From Paenibacillus sp. oral taxon 786 str. D14 (GTDB lineage Bacteria; Bacillota; Bacilli; Paenibacillales; Paenibacillaceae): a stretch of 18,218 nucleotides of DNA. This document shows positions 8,198 through 15,858 of the stretch, in pieces. Position numbers and translations under genes: made by a program. Location: positions 241,900-260,117 of the forward strand of contig NZ_GG695973.1 in NCBI RefSeq assembly GCF_000159955.1, given 5' to 3'. The notes below the pieces were generated by a model, which had not been told where the DNA came from, made no database searches, and saw nothing but the letters and a program-made list of their open reading frames with translations. How positions within the stretch are numbered: position 1 is the stretch's first letter; the number at the start of each line of letters is the position of its first letter.

Positions 8198-8611
8198 ACT
8201 TTTCTCCTCTCTGCTTATCTTGAATAACCGGACAAAACTCGACAAAACCATACCACCAGCAAGAATACCAGACCATAATTTCCCTTTCACATTCATGAAG
8301 TGATGCCCTCTCAATAAAATATAAGTCACGATTTCCCCTCATTCGATCCCAGCTTGATTCATGTTGTCAGCGTGCATCTTTGATAAATGGAAATCCGCCT
8401 AATGGCTATTTTGTTGCCAAACGTTCATGTTCTGTTCCTGCTGTAATTTCATGACGGCATTGCTTTTGTTATCAATAATTTCGGATCAATGGAAGCGCTT
8501 CACTCATCACATGTATATGTTATAATACATTTATCCATTTGTATTTAGGTAGAATTATTATTTATTTGTCATATATTGCTTTTGAAAATACTCTGAAGGG
8601 AAAGACCTGAT
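8198..8611. promoter_or_regulatory. Divergent promoter region between transport operon and AraC gene
   Basis: These 414 bases separate two divergent starts and must hold both promoters. Rightward, TATAAT (8521-8526) with TTCACT (8499-8504, 16-base spacing) is a plausible promoter for the AraC gene. Leftward I see no clear -10/-35 pair, which would fit an operon needing an activator. A short in-frame reading segment upstream of the lipoprotein (from ATG at 8296) holds a hydrophobic stretch of unclear meaning. A loose operator-like sequence, CCAAACGTTCATG, lies at 8417-8429. Confidence 0.6.
8492..8501. promoter_or_regulatory. LacI-type operator candidate overlapping the AraC promoter
   Basis: The 10-base perfect palindrome GAAGCGCTTC, centred on CG, sits within TGGAAGCGCTTCAC and overlaps the -35 element of the AraC promoter. 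It matches the core of the other two candidates, at 15773-15787 and 17702-17716. A cre site for CcpA is the alternative, but the fit to the cre consensus is imperfect. Confidence 0.5.
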
Positions 8612-9499
8612 ATGAACATTCAACATTTATCGCCGTACATCCGGATAGCAATGGATAGTCATATTCCATTCCCTTGGTATTTAGAGGAGCGGGTTTTATT
8701 TGACTATGAGTTACTTTACGTTAAGGAAGGCAGAATACAAGTAACCATCGAGAATGATGTTTTTATCGGAGAACCGGGGGACCTCTTTCTTTTTCGTCCA
8801 AAACAACGACACTCTATTAGAAAGTTAGGAACAGAATTATTACGACAACCTCATTTACATTTTGATTTGTTCTATAAGGAGGATAGCCCGGATGTGAAGG
8901 TTTCCTTTAAAAAACTTGAAGATATGACTGCGGATGAAATGAAATGGTTTCGAAACGACGACCTTGAGCAAATTACCCCTCAGATTCCCAGTCACATTCG
9001 GTTAAGGAATACCTTGGTTATCGAAAGAATCATCTTTGAAATCATAAAAGAATTTCAAATGACGTTACCCTTTTATGAAATAAATATAAAAGGACTGTTT
9101 TTGCAGTTATTGAATGTACTTTTACGTGAAAATTACTGGAACTGTAATCCACATCTAGTAACCAATATGGGAGAAATGGAGCAGTTGCGGATCTACTTGG
9201 ACCACAATATCGACCGTAAGGTAACCTTAGATGAACTTTCCAAAATTTCGGGAATTAGCAAATACTATATGATTTCATTATTCAAACAATCATTCGGGAA
9301 GAGCCCAATCCAATATCATCTTTTACTAAGAATAGAAAAGGCGAAGGAAATGATTCAGTTCACTAATGACCCGTTAACGCTCATTGCCGAAAGTGTCGGC
9401 TTTCCGGATATTCATTCCTTTAGTAAAGCCTTTAAAAAAATAGATGGAGTTAATCCTTCCTTTTATCGTAAGAAAAAAATCTATAAACATGAAGATTAG
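8612..9499 (+). CDS. AraC-family transcriptional regulator
   Basis: This 295-residue protein has an N-terminal cupin-like sensor (about 20-90, with VLFDYELLYVKEG, GEPGDLFLFRPKQRHSI and HLHFDLF) and a C-terminal double helix-turn-helix (about 190-288, with VTLDELSKISGISKYYMISL and LTLIAESVGFPDIHSFSKAF, ending GVNPSFYRKKK). Such proteins usually activate a neighbouring sugar operon when the sugar binds the sensor. It is divergent from the ABC-GH32-kinase operon, its most likely target. The ribosome binding site, AAGGG, is about 12 bases from the ATG, rather far. The gene is visibly richer in A+T than the SLH-GH32 gene next to it, which hints at a different origin. It is the only intact regulator in the window. 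Family sure; target and activator role inferred. Confidence 0.93.
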   Translation: MNIQHLSPYIRIAMDSHIPFPWYLEERVLFDYELLYVKEGRIQVTIENDVFIGEPGDLFLFRPKQRHSIRKLGTELLRQPHLHFDLFYKEDSPDVKVSFKKLEDMTADEMKWFRNDDLEQITPQIPSHIRLRNTLVIERIIFEIIKEFQMTLPFYEINIKGLFLQLLNVLLRENYWNCNPHLVTNMGEMEQLRIYLDHNIDRKVTLDELSKISGISKYYMISLFKQSFGKSPIQYHLLLRIEKAKEMIQFTNDPLTLIAESVGFPDIHSFSKAFKKIDGVNPSFYRKKKIYKHED

Positions 9500-9550
9500 A
9501 ATTATTCACTATATTCACCTGGAGAGCCTAACAGGAGGATGGTCTTAGTT

Positions 9551-9935
9551 TCACGAATAAAGGGTATTTCCTTTATATTTTTCTATATCGCCTTCAAAGG
9601 AATTCATGAAAGGAACATTGTCGCAAATTTGAAAACGATTCACCGAGGTGTGTCCATTGGCATCTAATTCAACAAAGGGCTGACAAGTAAATACGCTATC
9701 GAACATAGGAAAGGGCGGCCGCCGCCCAGGCATAACCAATGTAGTCCTCGCTACCCGTTCCAAATGTGGACGGAACGGTTTCACCATCCACAAAAAAACT
9801 TCTCGTCTCCTTCGCCCCAACACCAGTCAATGGTTTTCCGGTTTCCTATCCCATACCACCAGACCCCGGCTTCCTCTTCGGGCTGCTCCCAAGTGTTATA
9901 TATATGAACATGAACGCCGCAGAATCTTCCCAGGC
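9551..9935 (-). pseudogene. Remnant of a DUF2961/GH172 protein (DFA I hydrolase/synthase family)
   Basis: Translating the minus strand across frames restores a typical DUF2961 sequence: GRFCGVHVHIYNTWEQPE, then [20 protein letters not shown], then WGEGDEKFF. After removal of one base in an A7 run (9792-9798) it continues [20 protein letters not shown] and AWAA. After a second shift in a GC-rich stretch (about 9715-9727) come [18 protein letters not shown] and [20 protein letters not shown], ending at IEKYKGNT. The Glu of GEGDE and the Glu of GSEDY are 21 residues apart, the spacing I recall for the catalytic pair of the Bifidobacterium DFA I enzyme that founded GH172. The N-terminal half and the usual C-terminal end are missing. 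It lies downstream of and in the same direction as the SLH-GH32 gene. Family recognition is by motif; function of the lost protein is inferred. Confidence 0.8.
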
Positions 9936-10034
9936 CTCTTGTCAGCAGCAGCAACAATCAGGCCAGCGGTCAACTCCATTTCAGTCATGCTGTGTGAACT
10001 CCTACTTTGGTAAGATGATTCTCGGTATAAATCA

Positions 10035-10089
10035 GAGAAAGCCGGAGGCATGGCGAAGGCGGACATCACCTTGCTTCCCCGGCTTTCCC
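10035..10089 (-). terminator. Possible terminator stem-loop after the SLH-GH32 gene
   Basis: GAAAGCCGG (10037-10045) pairs perfectly with CCGGCTTTC (10079-10087), extendable by a wobble and one more pair, with a loop of about 33 bases. It starts 7 bases beyond the stop codon. After the stem the minus strand reads TGATTTATA, a weak T-rich tail. Confidence 0.45.
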
Positions 10090-10096
10090 TTAACCG

Positions 10097-13000
10097 TTAT
10101 TTATTAACTTTATCCAGCAGAAGTGAGATGATTTGCGCACCCTCCGCACGATTCACCGTTTCATGTGGCATGAATAACTGGTTGCCTCGTCCGTTAACTA
10201 ATCCAAGCTCCTGTAAGGCAGCCACTGCATCTGAAGCCCATCCGCTTATCGTACCGGCATCCTTGAAATTGCTTTGACGATTAACAGCAGCCTTCTGTCC
10301 AGTATGAAACAGATATGCTTTATAAATCATAGATGCCATTTCTTCACGACTTATGGTGTCCTCCGGCGCAAAGGTATCATTGCTTCTTCCGGTTACAATT
10401 CCCGCTTCATATGCTGCAGCAATAGAAGAAACATACCACTTCGTGGGTGCTACATCCTTGAATGTAGTTGAGTTTGTTCCTGTTATTCCGAGTGTACGAA
10501 CAATCAAAGAAGCGAACTCAGCTCTGCTCACATTTTGCTTTGGTGCGAATGCAGTTTCACTCACACCCAAGACAATTTGCTTCGCTGCCATCCTTTTTAT
10601 AACATCATGGGCCCAAAAGGAGGCATTCACATCTTCAAATGATTTATCATACGTAAGGACGGCATTCTTGCTGAAATGACTCACATCCGCTATCCATTTA
10701 CCCTCCACATAGGTTCCACCCACATAGTCCAGTCTGCCATCATCTGCGATGTAATAAATGCCCGTTAAATCTTGGTGGTAATTCTCCTGTGCGCTCAATC
10801 TGATGGTGACGGGTTTGGCGAATTTTTCAAGCTTAAGCTCCGTTCCATCACCCTTCACGATAGATAATTTGAAGTCATAGACCTCTCCTAAAGCTGATAT
10901 GTCCGCTTTATTCTTGCTCTTGACACGTTCTATCAGTGCTTTCATCCGATCTGCCGATAATGTGTCTATTTCAAAGGAGATTTGGGCACGTTCAAGTTCT
11001 TCACTTGTAACCAGCCCTTGTAATTCCTTCAGTACCTCAGCGGGAACTTCGATCTCTGCTCCGCTATGTTTAATCTTCAAAGCATTCTTACCATCATTTG
11101 CCGCCGTTTTAACCGGGAACAGCACCTGCCGTTCACCCTTAGCCATTTCGAAGGACAGGCTATTTGGACTGGCTGGTTTACTTGGGTTAACTCCATTGCT
11201 TACAGTGCTGCCCGATTCAACAGGAATAGATGGAGCAGGATCGATCGGTTTTGTCGGTACTGTTGGATTGGTCGGATTTTTCACTCTAACCGGCACATTG
11301 AAATCATCAACATTAATATGCCCAAAACCGGCCGTGGATTGGTCAACCACCTTAATGTAAAGCTCTTCGCCGATATATTGCGACGCATTCCAAATCTTCC
11401 GTTGATATTCCTCATAATTGGTTGCTGTCTCTTTAAACAGCTCTTTGCCGTCCGATGCCCTGACCAGCGCAACATACAGCTTATCGATATCGCGCCCGCC
11501 ACTGATAAGGAAATTAATCTTGCCATTCCCGCCAAGAACGAAATTTTGTGATTTCAGCGTTCCTGTTAAGCTGTCACCACCGGCTACCTCATTGAAACCC
11601 CACAAATGATACCCGCCTGGTATTTTCTGCGACGGATTGAAATAGATCGTATCCCAGAACAACTTAGCATCGGTCACATGGACATCCTGGAAGGCATCTC
11701 CTTCCGCTAGCCAGCCCGTTAAATCGCCTGTAGCAAAATCGTGGTTAGGCAGATCCGTAATATCAGTATACACCGAGTTGTCCCAGTCATCCGGAACATA
11801 CACCGGAGCAGCCGGTTCACCCGTCAAGGCATTCATATTCCATACTTCCATCGACTTGACCGTGATATCTTTGTCAGCCCAAACCTTTAAGCCGAGTGAG
11901 TCGTACCGGCCTACGTAAACGCGGGTTGTCAGCTTCTTCTTATAATTAGCAAAGGCTTCTACTACCGAACGATCGAGGAAAATATGGAGCTTCAGATGTT
12001 CTCCGCCAAGATCGACGTATCCGCCTTGAATGCCATCCACGCGCACATCCGGATCAATGCTGCTCTTGGTCCGATCCACATTGAAGGTTCCGTTCGTCTT
12101 GTCGTAGTATATCAGTGTTTCTTCCTGGCCGTTTTCGGAGCGTCTCACCTTAAGACCGAATTTCTGGGCTTCGCCCGGATCAATTTCCATCACAATCTCC
12201 AGCATGTCGCCTTTGACATTTTGGATCCATTGATTGGCGGCCTCCAAGTTTTTATCCGCAAAATCAACCAGTTTTGCCCCCCGGAGGCTTTGCATTTCTT
12301 GAATAGGCTCAATGCGCAATTGATCATGACTATCCAGGCTTAGGGAAACTGGCAGCGCCAGATTATGAGCCCATCCGGCTTGATATTCCGCCTGCGGTGT
12401 TCTTACGTTTTGCACCATGGAGAAAACGACCGTTCTTCCGTCAGGCGTAACCATGCCGCTCTCTGCGGTCAGATAACCGTCGCCTACATCCAATTTGGAG
12501 GGTGCCTCCTGATCGGGTATAAATCTAAAATTGTCCCTGTCCCAGGTTCCAATCCAATAAAAAACTTCAACATCTCTTTGCACATCGTTAGATGGAGCAA
12601 CATGCTCCGGTTTTTCATGGGGATTAACCATAAAAATATGCTGTTGCTTGCCTGTACTATCCCTGCCTAACGGCAGTAATACCGGTAGTTCCCATACCGT
12701 ACCGAGCTCTGGATAAAGGTTTCTGTCACTAACGTATAGTGGCCCCTTATACTCCCAGTTGTACATATCGTCGGACACATACACCAAAGCTGTGCCGCTG
12801 CTGTAGTCTTGAAGGCCGGACGTCACTAACTGATACCACTTGTCTACCTCTTCGTCGTACCATACAAAGGGGTCCCGGAACTCATTGTGAATGCCATTTC
12901 CCATCTGTTCCGTAACGGGTTCGGGATATTTCACCCAGTGCTCTAAATAAGGATCAGCCAAATCGGCCGGGGTCGCCAATCCTGTTCTTTGGTTAGGCGA

Positions 13001-15748
13001 CAGAGAGTCGTTCCCGGCAGTATAGAAGAGTACCGGATTACCGTTGCGATCATATGTTGCGCTCCCTGACCATACTCCGTCCGGATCCAGGGTGCCCGCT
13101 TCGGGGGCCAGAGCAGGCCTCACATTTTCCCAGTGAACCATATCGTCACTCACCCAATGTCCCCAATGGATTTGATGCCAATATGGACCTTGCGGGTTAT
13201 GCTGATAAAATAAATGGTATTTGCCGTTATAATAAATGGGTGCATGCGCTTCATTCATCCAATTTTGCGGCGGCATCGCGTGGTACTGGGGACGATGCTG
13301 ATCTCCATCAAACACACTCGGGTCCTCGTCAATATCGCCATTCGGAATTTCCGGAACCGATCCGCCATGAAGCGTTTTCACATTTTCATATTCAGCAAGG
13401 ATCTCCTGAGGGGTAAGGGCTTTGTTTTGCAGCTTCACTTCGTCGATAAGTCCGCTGAACATATTATAGGAGAACAAACCTGCCAGCTCGACCGGTTTAT
13501 TATTTTTACCGATCATCAGGTTTTCCGTAGATGGGGTGATCGGAATGTCCACAGGGGTGGCTTGGGAAGCGACTTCCTCGCCGTTCAGGTACAACTTCAT
13601 CATCCCATCCTTTTTGTCGAAGGTAGCAGCTACGTAATTCCATTTGTATTTTTCTAGTGGATGATCTTCGACCCACACTTGAATCCAATGGCCGCCGATC
13701 CCGACCTGCATCGACCAAGTGCCGTGCCGGTACATGCCAAGCTCGAAGCCTTCCGCTTTATCCTGATTAGATTGGCTAATGATGGTGGACAGCTTGTTTC
13801 CGTCTCCCCATTCATAGCTGCGGGGGGCAACCCAAGCTTCAACCGTTAATGCGTCACGTGCCGGAACCGTATTCTCTGCCTTAATCTCAATGTAATTCGA
13901 ATATCCATCGAAAAGCAACGCCCCGCCTTTTACTCCGCGCGAAGTCCACCTAGGGTCTTTAGAGGCCATATACCTGGCATCATTAAATTCATAATGCACA
14001 TCATGCTCAAGATTGCTTACGTCCTCAAGGGCCTTCTTTCCTGTGCCTTCATCAAAATTCATGTAGAATATGTTGCCCACAGCGCGAGTCTCAAAAGCAT
14101 CCACGGAAATGCTGGCTTGATTCGATTGATCGATTACCTTGATGTAAAGCTTCTTATTATAATGTTCTTGCATTTTCCACGAAATTCTCTCATTTGCCCG
14201 GATGTTCCCGGTCTTCTTGAGCAGCGTGTCAGTGTTGGCATCATATAGTGCAACGCAGGCATCCTGCGGATGATCGACACCTAAAATAGTAAAGTTAATC
14301 GTTCCCGTTCCCTGAAGCGTGAAAATACTAGAGGTGATCGAGCCCTGTCCCTCCAATGAGGATTTGGCATAAAAGTTGCCTTCTTTACCTGCCCTAGGTT
14401 CATCGGTTACTTGAAAAGCATTGCCTTCAACGGTCCAACCGTCAAAATTTCCGGTTTCAAAACCTGGATTCTGCATTTCGGTCGGCATGATGTTATCGGC
14501 CATGACTCCTTCTCGCGGAACAAGTTCATTGAAGGTGTTAAAGGCGTCCGCAAAGATGAGTCCCCAATCCGAAGCCCCTTTATCGACGATCTCAATATAT
14601 AGCTTCTTTCCGATATATTTGGAGAGATCGGCTTTATATTGCTCCATATTCGCGAGTCTCAAGCCTTGCGCAGGATCCGGAAAGCCGGACTCGTTAAATT
14701 CGGTGTTTCCGTACCTGGCAATCAAGTCTCCCGAATCCGCATCGATCACGTTTACGTATACTTGATCCGTATGCTTGCCTCCTCCCAGTCTGAAGGTAAT
14801 CCAGCCGGTTCCCCCAAGCTCAAAGGTGCTGGAACGAAGTACGCCGGTCGCAGATTCGTCATACTTCCAGCCGTTTAAGTGATAGGCGCCTTCCTGGTTA
14901 TACGGAATCTGTTCCGCCCACCAGGTTGTTTCATCTGAAACGCTGTTTGGACCGAAAGCTTCGCCTTCAACGACTGTCCATCCCGATAAATCTCCGGTTT
15001 CAAAGCCGGGATTTTCAATTTGATAGCGTTTGAAGTCCGGCTTGATATCCGTGGCGACAGTTCCCTCGGCCGGCTCGGATGGATGATACATGAAGAAGGC
15101 GTCCGCAAAGATCAGCCCCCAATCCGAGGTGGCATTATCGACGATCTCGACAAACAGCTTTTTACCCAAATGCTCTGAAAGATCCGCCTTATATTGCTCC
15201 ATGTTAGCAAGCCGCATGCCCTGATCGGGATTCGGGAAACTCACGTCGGCGAATGCGCTGTTGCCATACCTGGCAATAACCTGCCCCGTATCGGCTTCTA
15301 CGATATTTATAAATACTTTGTTAGGATTTTTTGCGCCGCCCAGCTTGAAGCTGATCCAGCCGCTTCCGCCCAGCTCGAAGGTGCTGGAACGAAGCACGCC
15401 GGTCGCGGACTCGCTATACTTCCAACCGTTTAAATGATAGGTTCCTTCCTGGTGATAAGGGATTTGCTCCGCCCACCACGTAGTTTCGTTCGATACGCTG
15501 TCCGGACCAAACGCTTCGCCGCTGACTACCGTCCAACCTGTCATATCCCCCGTTTCGAAACTTGGATTTTGAACTTGATAGACCGCATCCGTAACCGACC
15601 ATCCCAGGCCCGGTTTTGAATCGAGAGCTTCCCCAAAGCTTGACCCCTGCTTGGCTGCTGCCGAAATTCCGGGAGAAACAAGCTGGAGCACGATCGCCCA
15701 AATAACCAGTCTGGAAATCCAACTCTTTTTATTCTTAACTTTTCTCAT
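10097..15748 (-). CDS. Secreted, SLH-anchored multimodular GH32 fructanase (endo-inulinase or cycloinulooligosaccharide fructanotransferase-like)
   Basis: This 1883-residue exported enzyme has the following order: signal peptide (1-32, lysine-rich start, then VIWAIVLQLV, cleavage near ISAAA); two similar beta-sandwich, probably sugar-binding modules (57-222 and 242-406) and a diverged third (424-553); a LamG/concanavalin-like domain (about 556-792); a GH32 propeller (816-1140) and its beta-sandwich (1150-1305); a fourth copy of the first module (1332-1486); a Pro/Thr/Ser linker (1490-1530); a pre-SLH domain (1533-1702); and three SLH repeats (1704-1881, with SRAE, SREE and NRAE). Catalytic residues are Glu833 in WMNEAHAP, Asp959 in FRDP and Glu1020 in WELP. 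Glu instead of Asp at the nucleophile site is known from endo-inulinases. Large GH32 proteins in Paenibacillus include cycloinulooligosaccharide fructanotransferases, so cyclising activity is possible. GGGAG precedes the start. The SLH repeats bind the enzyme to the cell wall. Confidence 0.9.
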   Translation of the reverse strand: MRKVKNKKSWISRLVIWAIVLQLVSPGISAAAKQGSSFGEALDSKPGLGWSVTDAVYQVQNPSFETGDMTGWTVVSGEAFGPDSVSNETTWWAEQIPYHQEGTYHLNGWKYSESATGVLRSSTFELGGSGWISFKLGGAKNPNKVFINIVEADTGQVIARYGNSAFADVSFPNPDQGMRLANMEQYKADLSEHLGKKLFVEIVDNATSDWGLIFADAFFMYHPSEPAEGTVATDIKPDFKRYQIENPGFETGDLSGWTVVEGEAFGPNSVSDETTWWAEQIPYNQEGAYHLNGWKYDESATGVLRSSTFELGGTGWITFRLGGGKHTDQVYVNVIDADSGDLIARYGNTEFNESGFPDPAQGLRLANMEQYKADLSKYIGKKLYIEIVDKGASDWGLIFADAFNTFNELVPREGVMADNIMPTEMQNPGFETGNFDGWTVEGNAFQVTDEPRAGKEGNFYAKSSLEGQGSITSSIFTLQGTGTINFTILGVDHPQDACVALYDANTDTLLKKTGNIRANERISWKMQEHYNKKLYIKVIDQSNQASISVDAFETRAVGNIFYMNFDEGTGKKALEDVSNLEHDVHYEFNDARYMASKDPRWTSRGVKGGALLFDGYSNYIEIKAENTVPARDALTVEAWVAPRSYEWGDGNKLSTIISQSNQDKAEGFELGMYRHGTWSMQVGIGGHWIQVWVEDHPLEKYKWNYVAATFDKKDGMMKLYLNGEEVASQATPVDIPITPSTENLMIGKNNKPVELAGLFSYNMFSGLIDEVKLQNKALTPQEILAEYENVKTLHGGSVPEIPNGDIDEDPSVFDGDQHRPQYHAMPPQNWMNEAHAPIYYNGKYHLFYQHNPQGPYWHQIHWGHWVSDDMVHWENVRPALAPEAGTLDPDGVWSGSATYDRNGNPVLFYTAGNDSLSPNQRTGLATPADLADPYLEHWVKYPEPVTEQMGNGIHNEFRDPFVWYDEEVDKWYQLVTSGLQDYSSGTALVYVSDDMYNWEYKGPLYVSDRNLYPELGTVWELPVLLPLGRDSTGKQQHIFMVNPHEKPEHVAPSNDVQRDVEVFYWIGTWDRDNFRFIPDQEAPSKLDVGDGYLTAESGMVTPDGRTVVFSMVQNVRTPQAEYQAGWAHNLALPVSLSLDSHDQLRIEPIQEMQSLRGAKLVDFADKNLEAANQWIQNVKGDMLEIVMEIDPGEAQKFGLKVRRSENGQEETLIYYDKTNGTFNVDRTKSSIDPDVRVDGIQGGYVDLGGEHLKLHIFLDRSVVEAFANYKKKLTTRVYVGRYDSLGLKVWADKDITVKSMEVWNMNALTGEPAAPVYVPDDWDNSVYTDITDLPNHDFATGDLTGWLAEGDAFQDVHVTDAKLFWDTIYFNPSQKIPGGYHLWGFNEVAGGDSLTGTLKSQNFVLGGNGKINFLISGGRDIDKLYVALVRASDGKELFKETATNYEEYQRKIWNASQYIGEELYIKVVDQSTAGFGHINVDDFNVPVRVKNPTNPTVPTKPIDPAPSIPVESGSTVSNGVNPSKPASPNSLSFEMAKGERQVLFPVKTAANDGKNALKIKHSGAEIEVPAEVLKELQGLVTSEELERAQISFEIDTLSADRMKALIERVKSKNKADISALGEVYDFKLSIVKGDGTELKLEKFAKPVTIRLSAQENYHQDLTGIYYIADDGRLDYVGGTYVEGKWIADVSHFSKNAVLTYDKSFEDVNASFWAHDVIKRMAAKQIVLGVSETAFAPKQNVSRAEFASLIVRTLGITGTNSTTFKDVAPTKWYVSSIAAAYEAGIVTGRSNDTFAPEDTISREEMASMIYKAYLFHTGQKAAVNRQSNFKDAGTISGWASDAVAALQELGLVNGRGNQLFMPHETVNRAEGAQIISLLLDKVNK
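10106..10639 (-). other. Three SLH repeats of the GH32 fructanase
   Basis: The C-terminal 178 residues form three S-layer homology repeats, each beginning F(E/K)D and ending in an RAE/REE-type motif followed by a hydrophobic helix. They bind pyruvylated secondary wall polymer in related bacteria. They place inulin cleavage at the cell surface, so products are released beside the transporter. Confidence 0.9.
14531..15580 (-). repeat. Tandem duplication of N-terminal module in the GH32 fructanase
   Basis: Two modules of about 165 residues (15083-15580 and 14531-15025) repeat with a period of 185 residues. Shared features are NP(S/G)FETGD(M/L)(T/S)GWTVV, ETTWWAEQIPY, YHLNGWKY, TGVLRSSTFELGG, RLANMEQYKADLS and SDWGLIFADAF. 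The DNA is also clearly alike. More diverged copies occur at 14090-14479 and, after the catalytic domain, at 11291-11755. The fold looks like a carbohydrate-binding beta-sandwich; I cannot assign a CBM family. Confidence 0.85.
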
Positions 15749-15838
15749 TCAAGAGCTCCCTTCATTATTCGAATAAAACGCTTTCAAAATGCAGGTGCAA
15801 ACTTCCTGAATGCATATAACGTTCTATGCCTATCGGCA
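15749..15838 (-). promoter_or_regulatory. Promoter region of the SLH-GH32 gene with LacI-type operator
   Basis: The minus strand offers TTGCAC, 17 bases, then TTTATT as a modest promoter. Between and over them, at 15773-15787, lies TTGAAAGCGTTTTAT, which fits the cre consensus with one mismatch and shares the GAAAGCGTTT core with the operators at 8492 and 17702. A repressor or CcpA bound here would cover the -10 element. GGGAG at 15756-15760 is the ribosome binding site. Confidence 0.55.
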
Positions 15839-15858
15839 AGAAGCGCCGAAGCGCTTCT
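15839..15858 (-). terminator. Stem-loop with UUCG tetraloop directly after the second GH32 gene
   Basis: A perfect 8-bp stem AGAAGCGC/GCGCTTCT closes a TTCG loop in the minus-strand sense and abuts the stop codon of the GH32 gene. UUCG tetraloops are unusually stable in RNA. No T-run follows (TGCCGATAGG), so it may protect the 3' end or separate this gene from the SLH-GH32 gene rather than be a classical terminator. Confidence 0.55.

Noticed and set aside
9792..9798. A7 run in the GH172 relic as a phase-variation or programmed frameshift site
   Set aside because: Dropping one base would restore the frame locally, but a second frameshift and missing N- and C-terminal parts show general decay. 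A sequencing error is also possible at this run.
9551..9823. Apparent 90-residue minus-strand gene
   Set aside because: Its first third is arginine-rich out-of-frame sequence; only the rest is real protein, and it is the last part of the frameshifted GH172 relic.
9942..9956. Short CAG/CAA repeat
   Set aside because: Only about five triplet units, without regular extension; not a CRISPR array, microsatellite of note or coding repeat.
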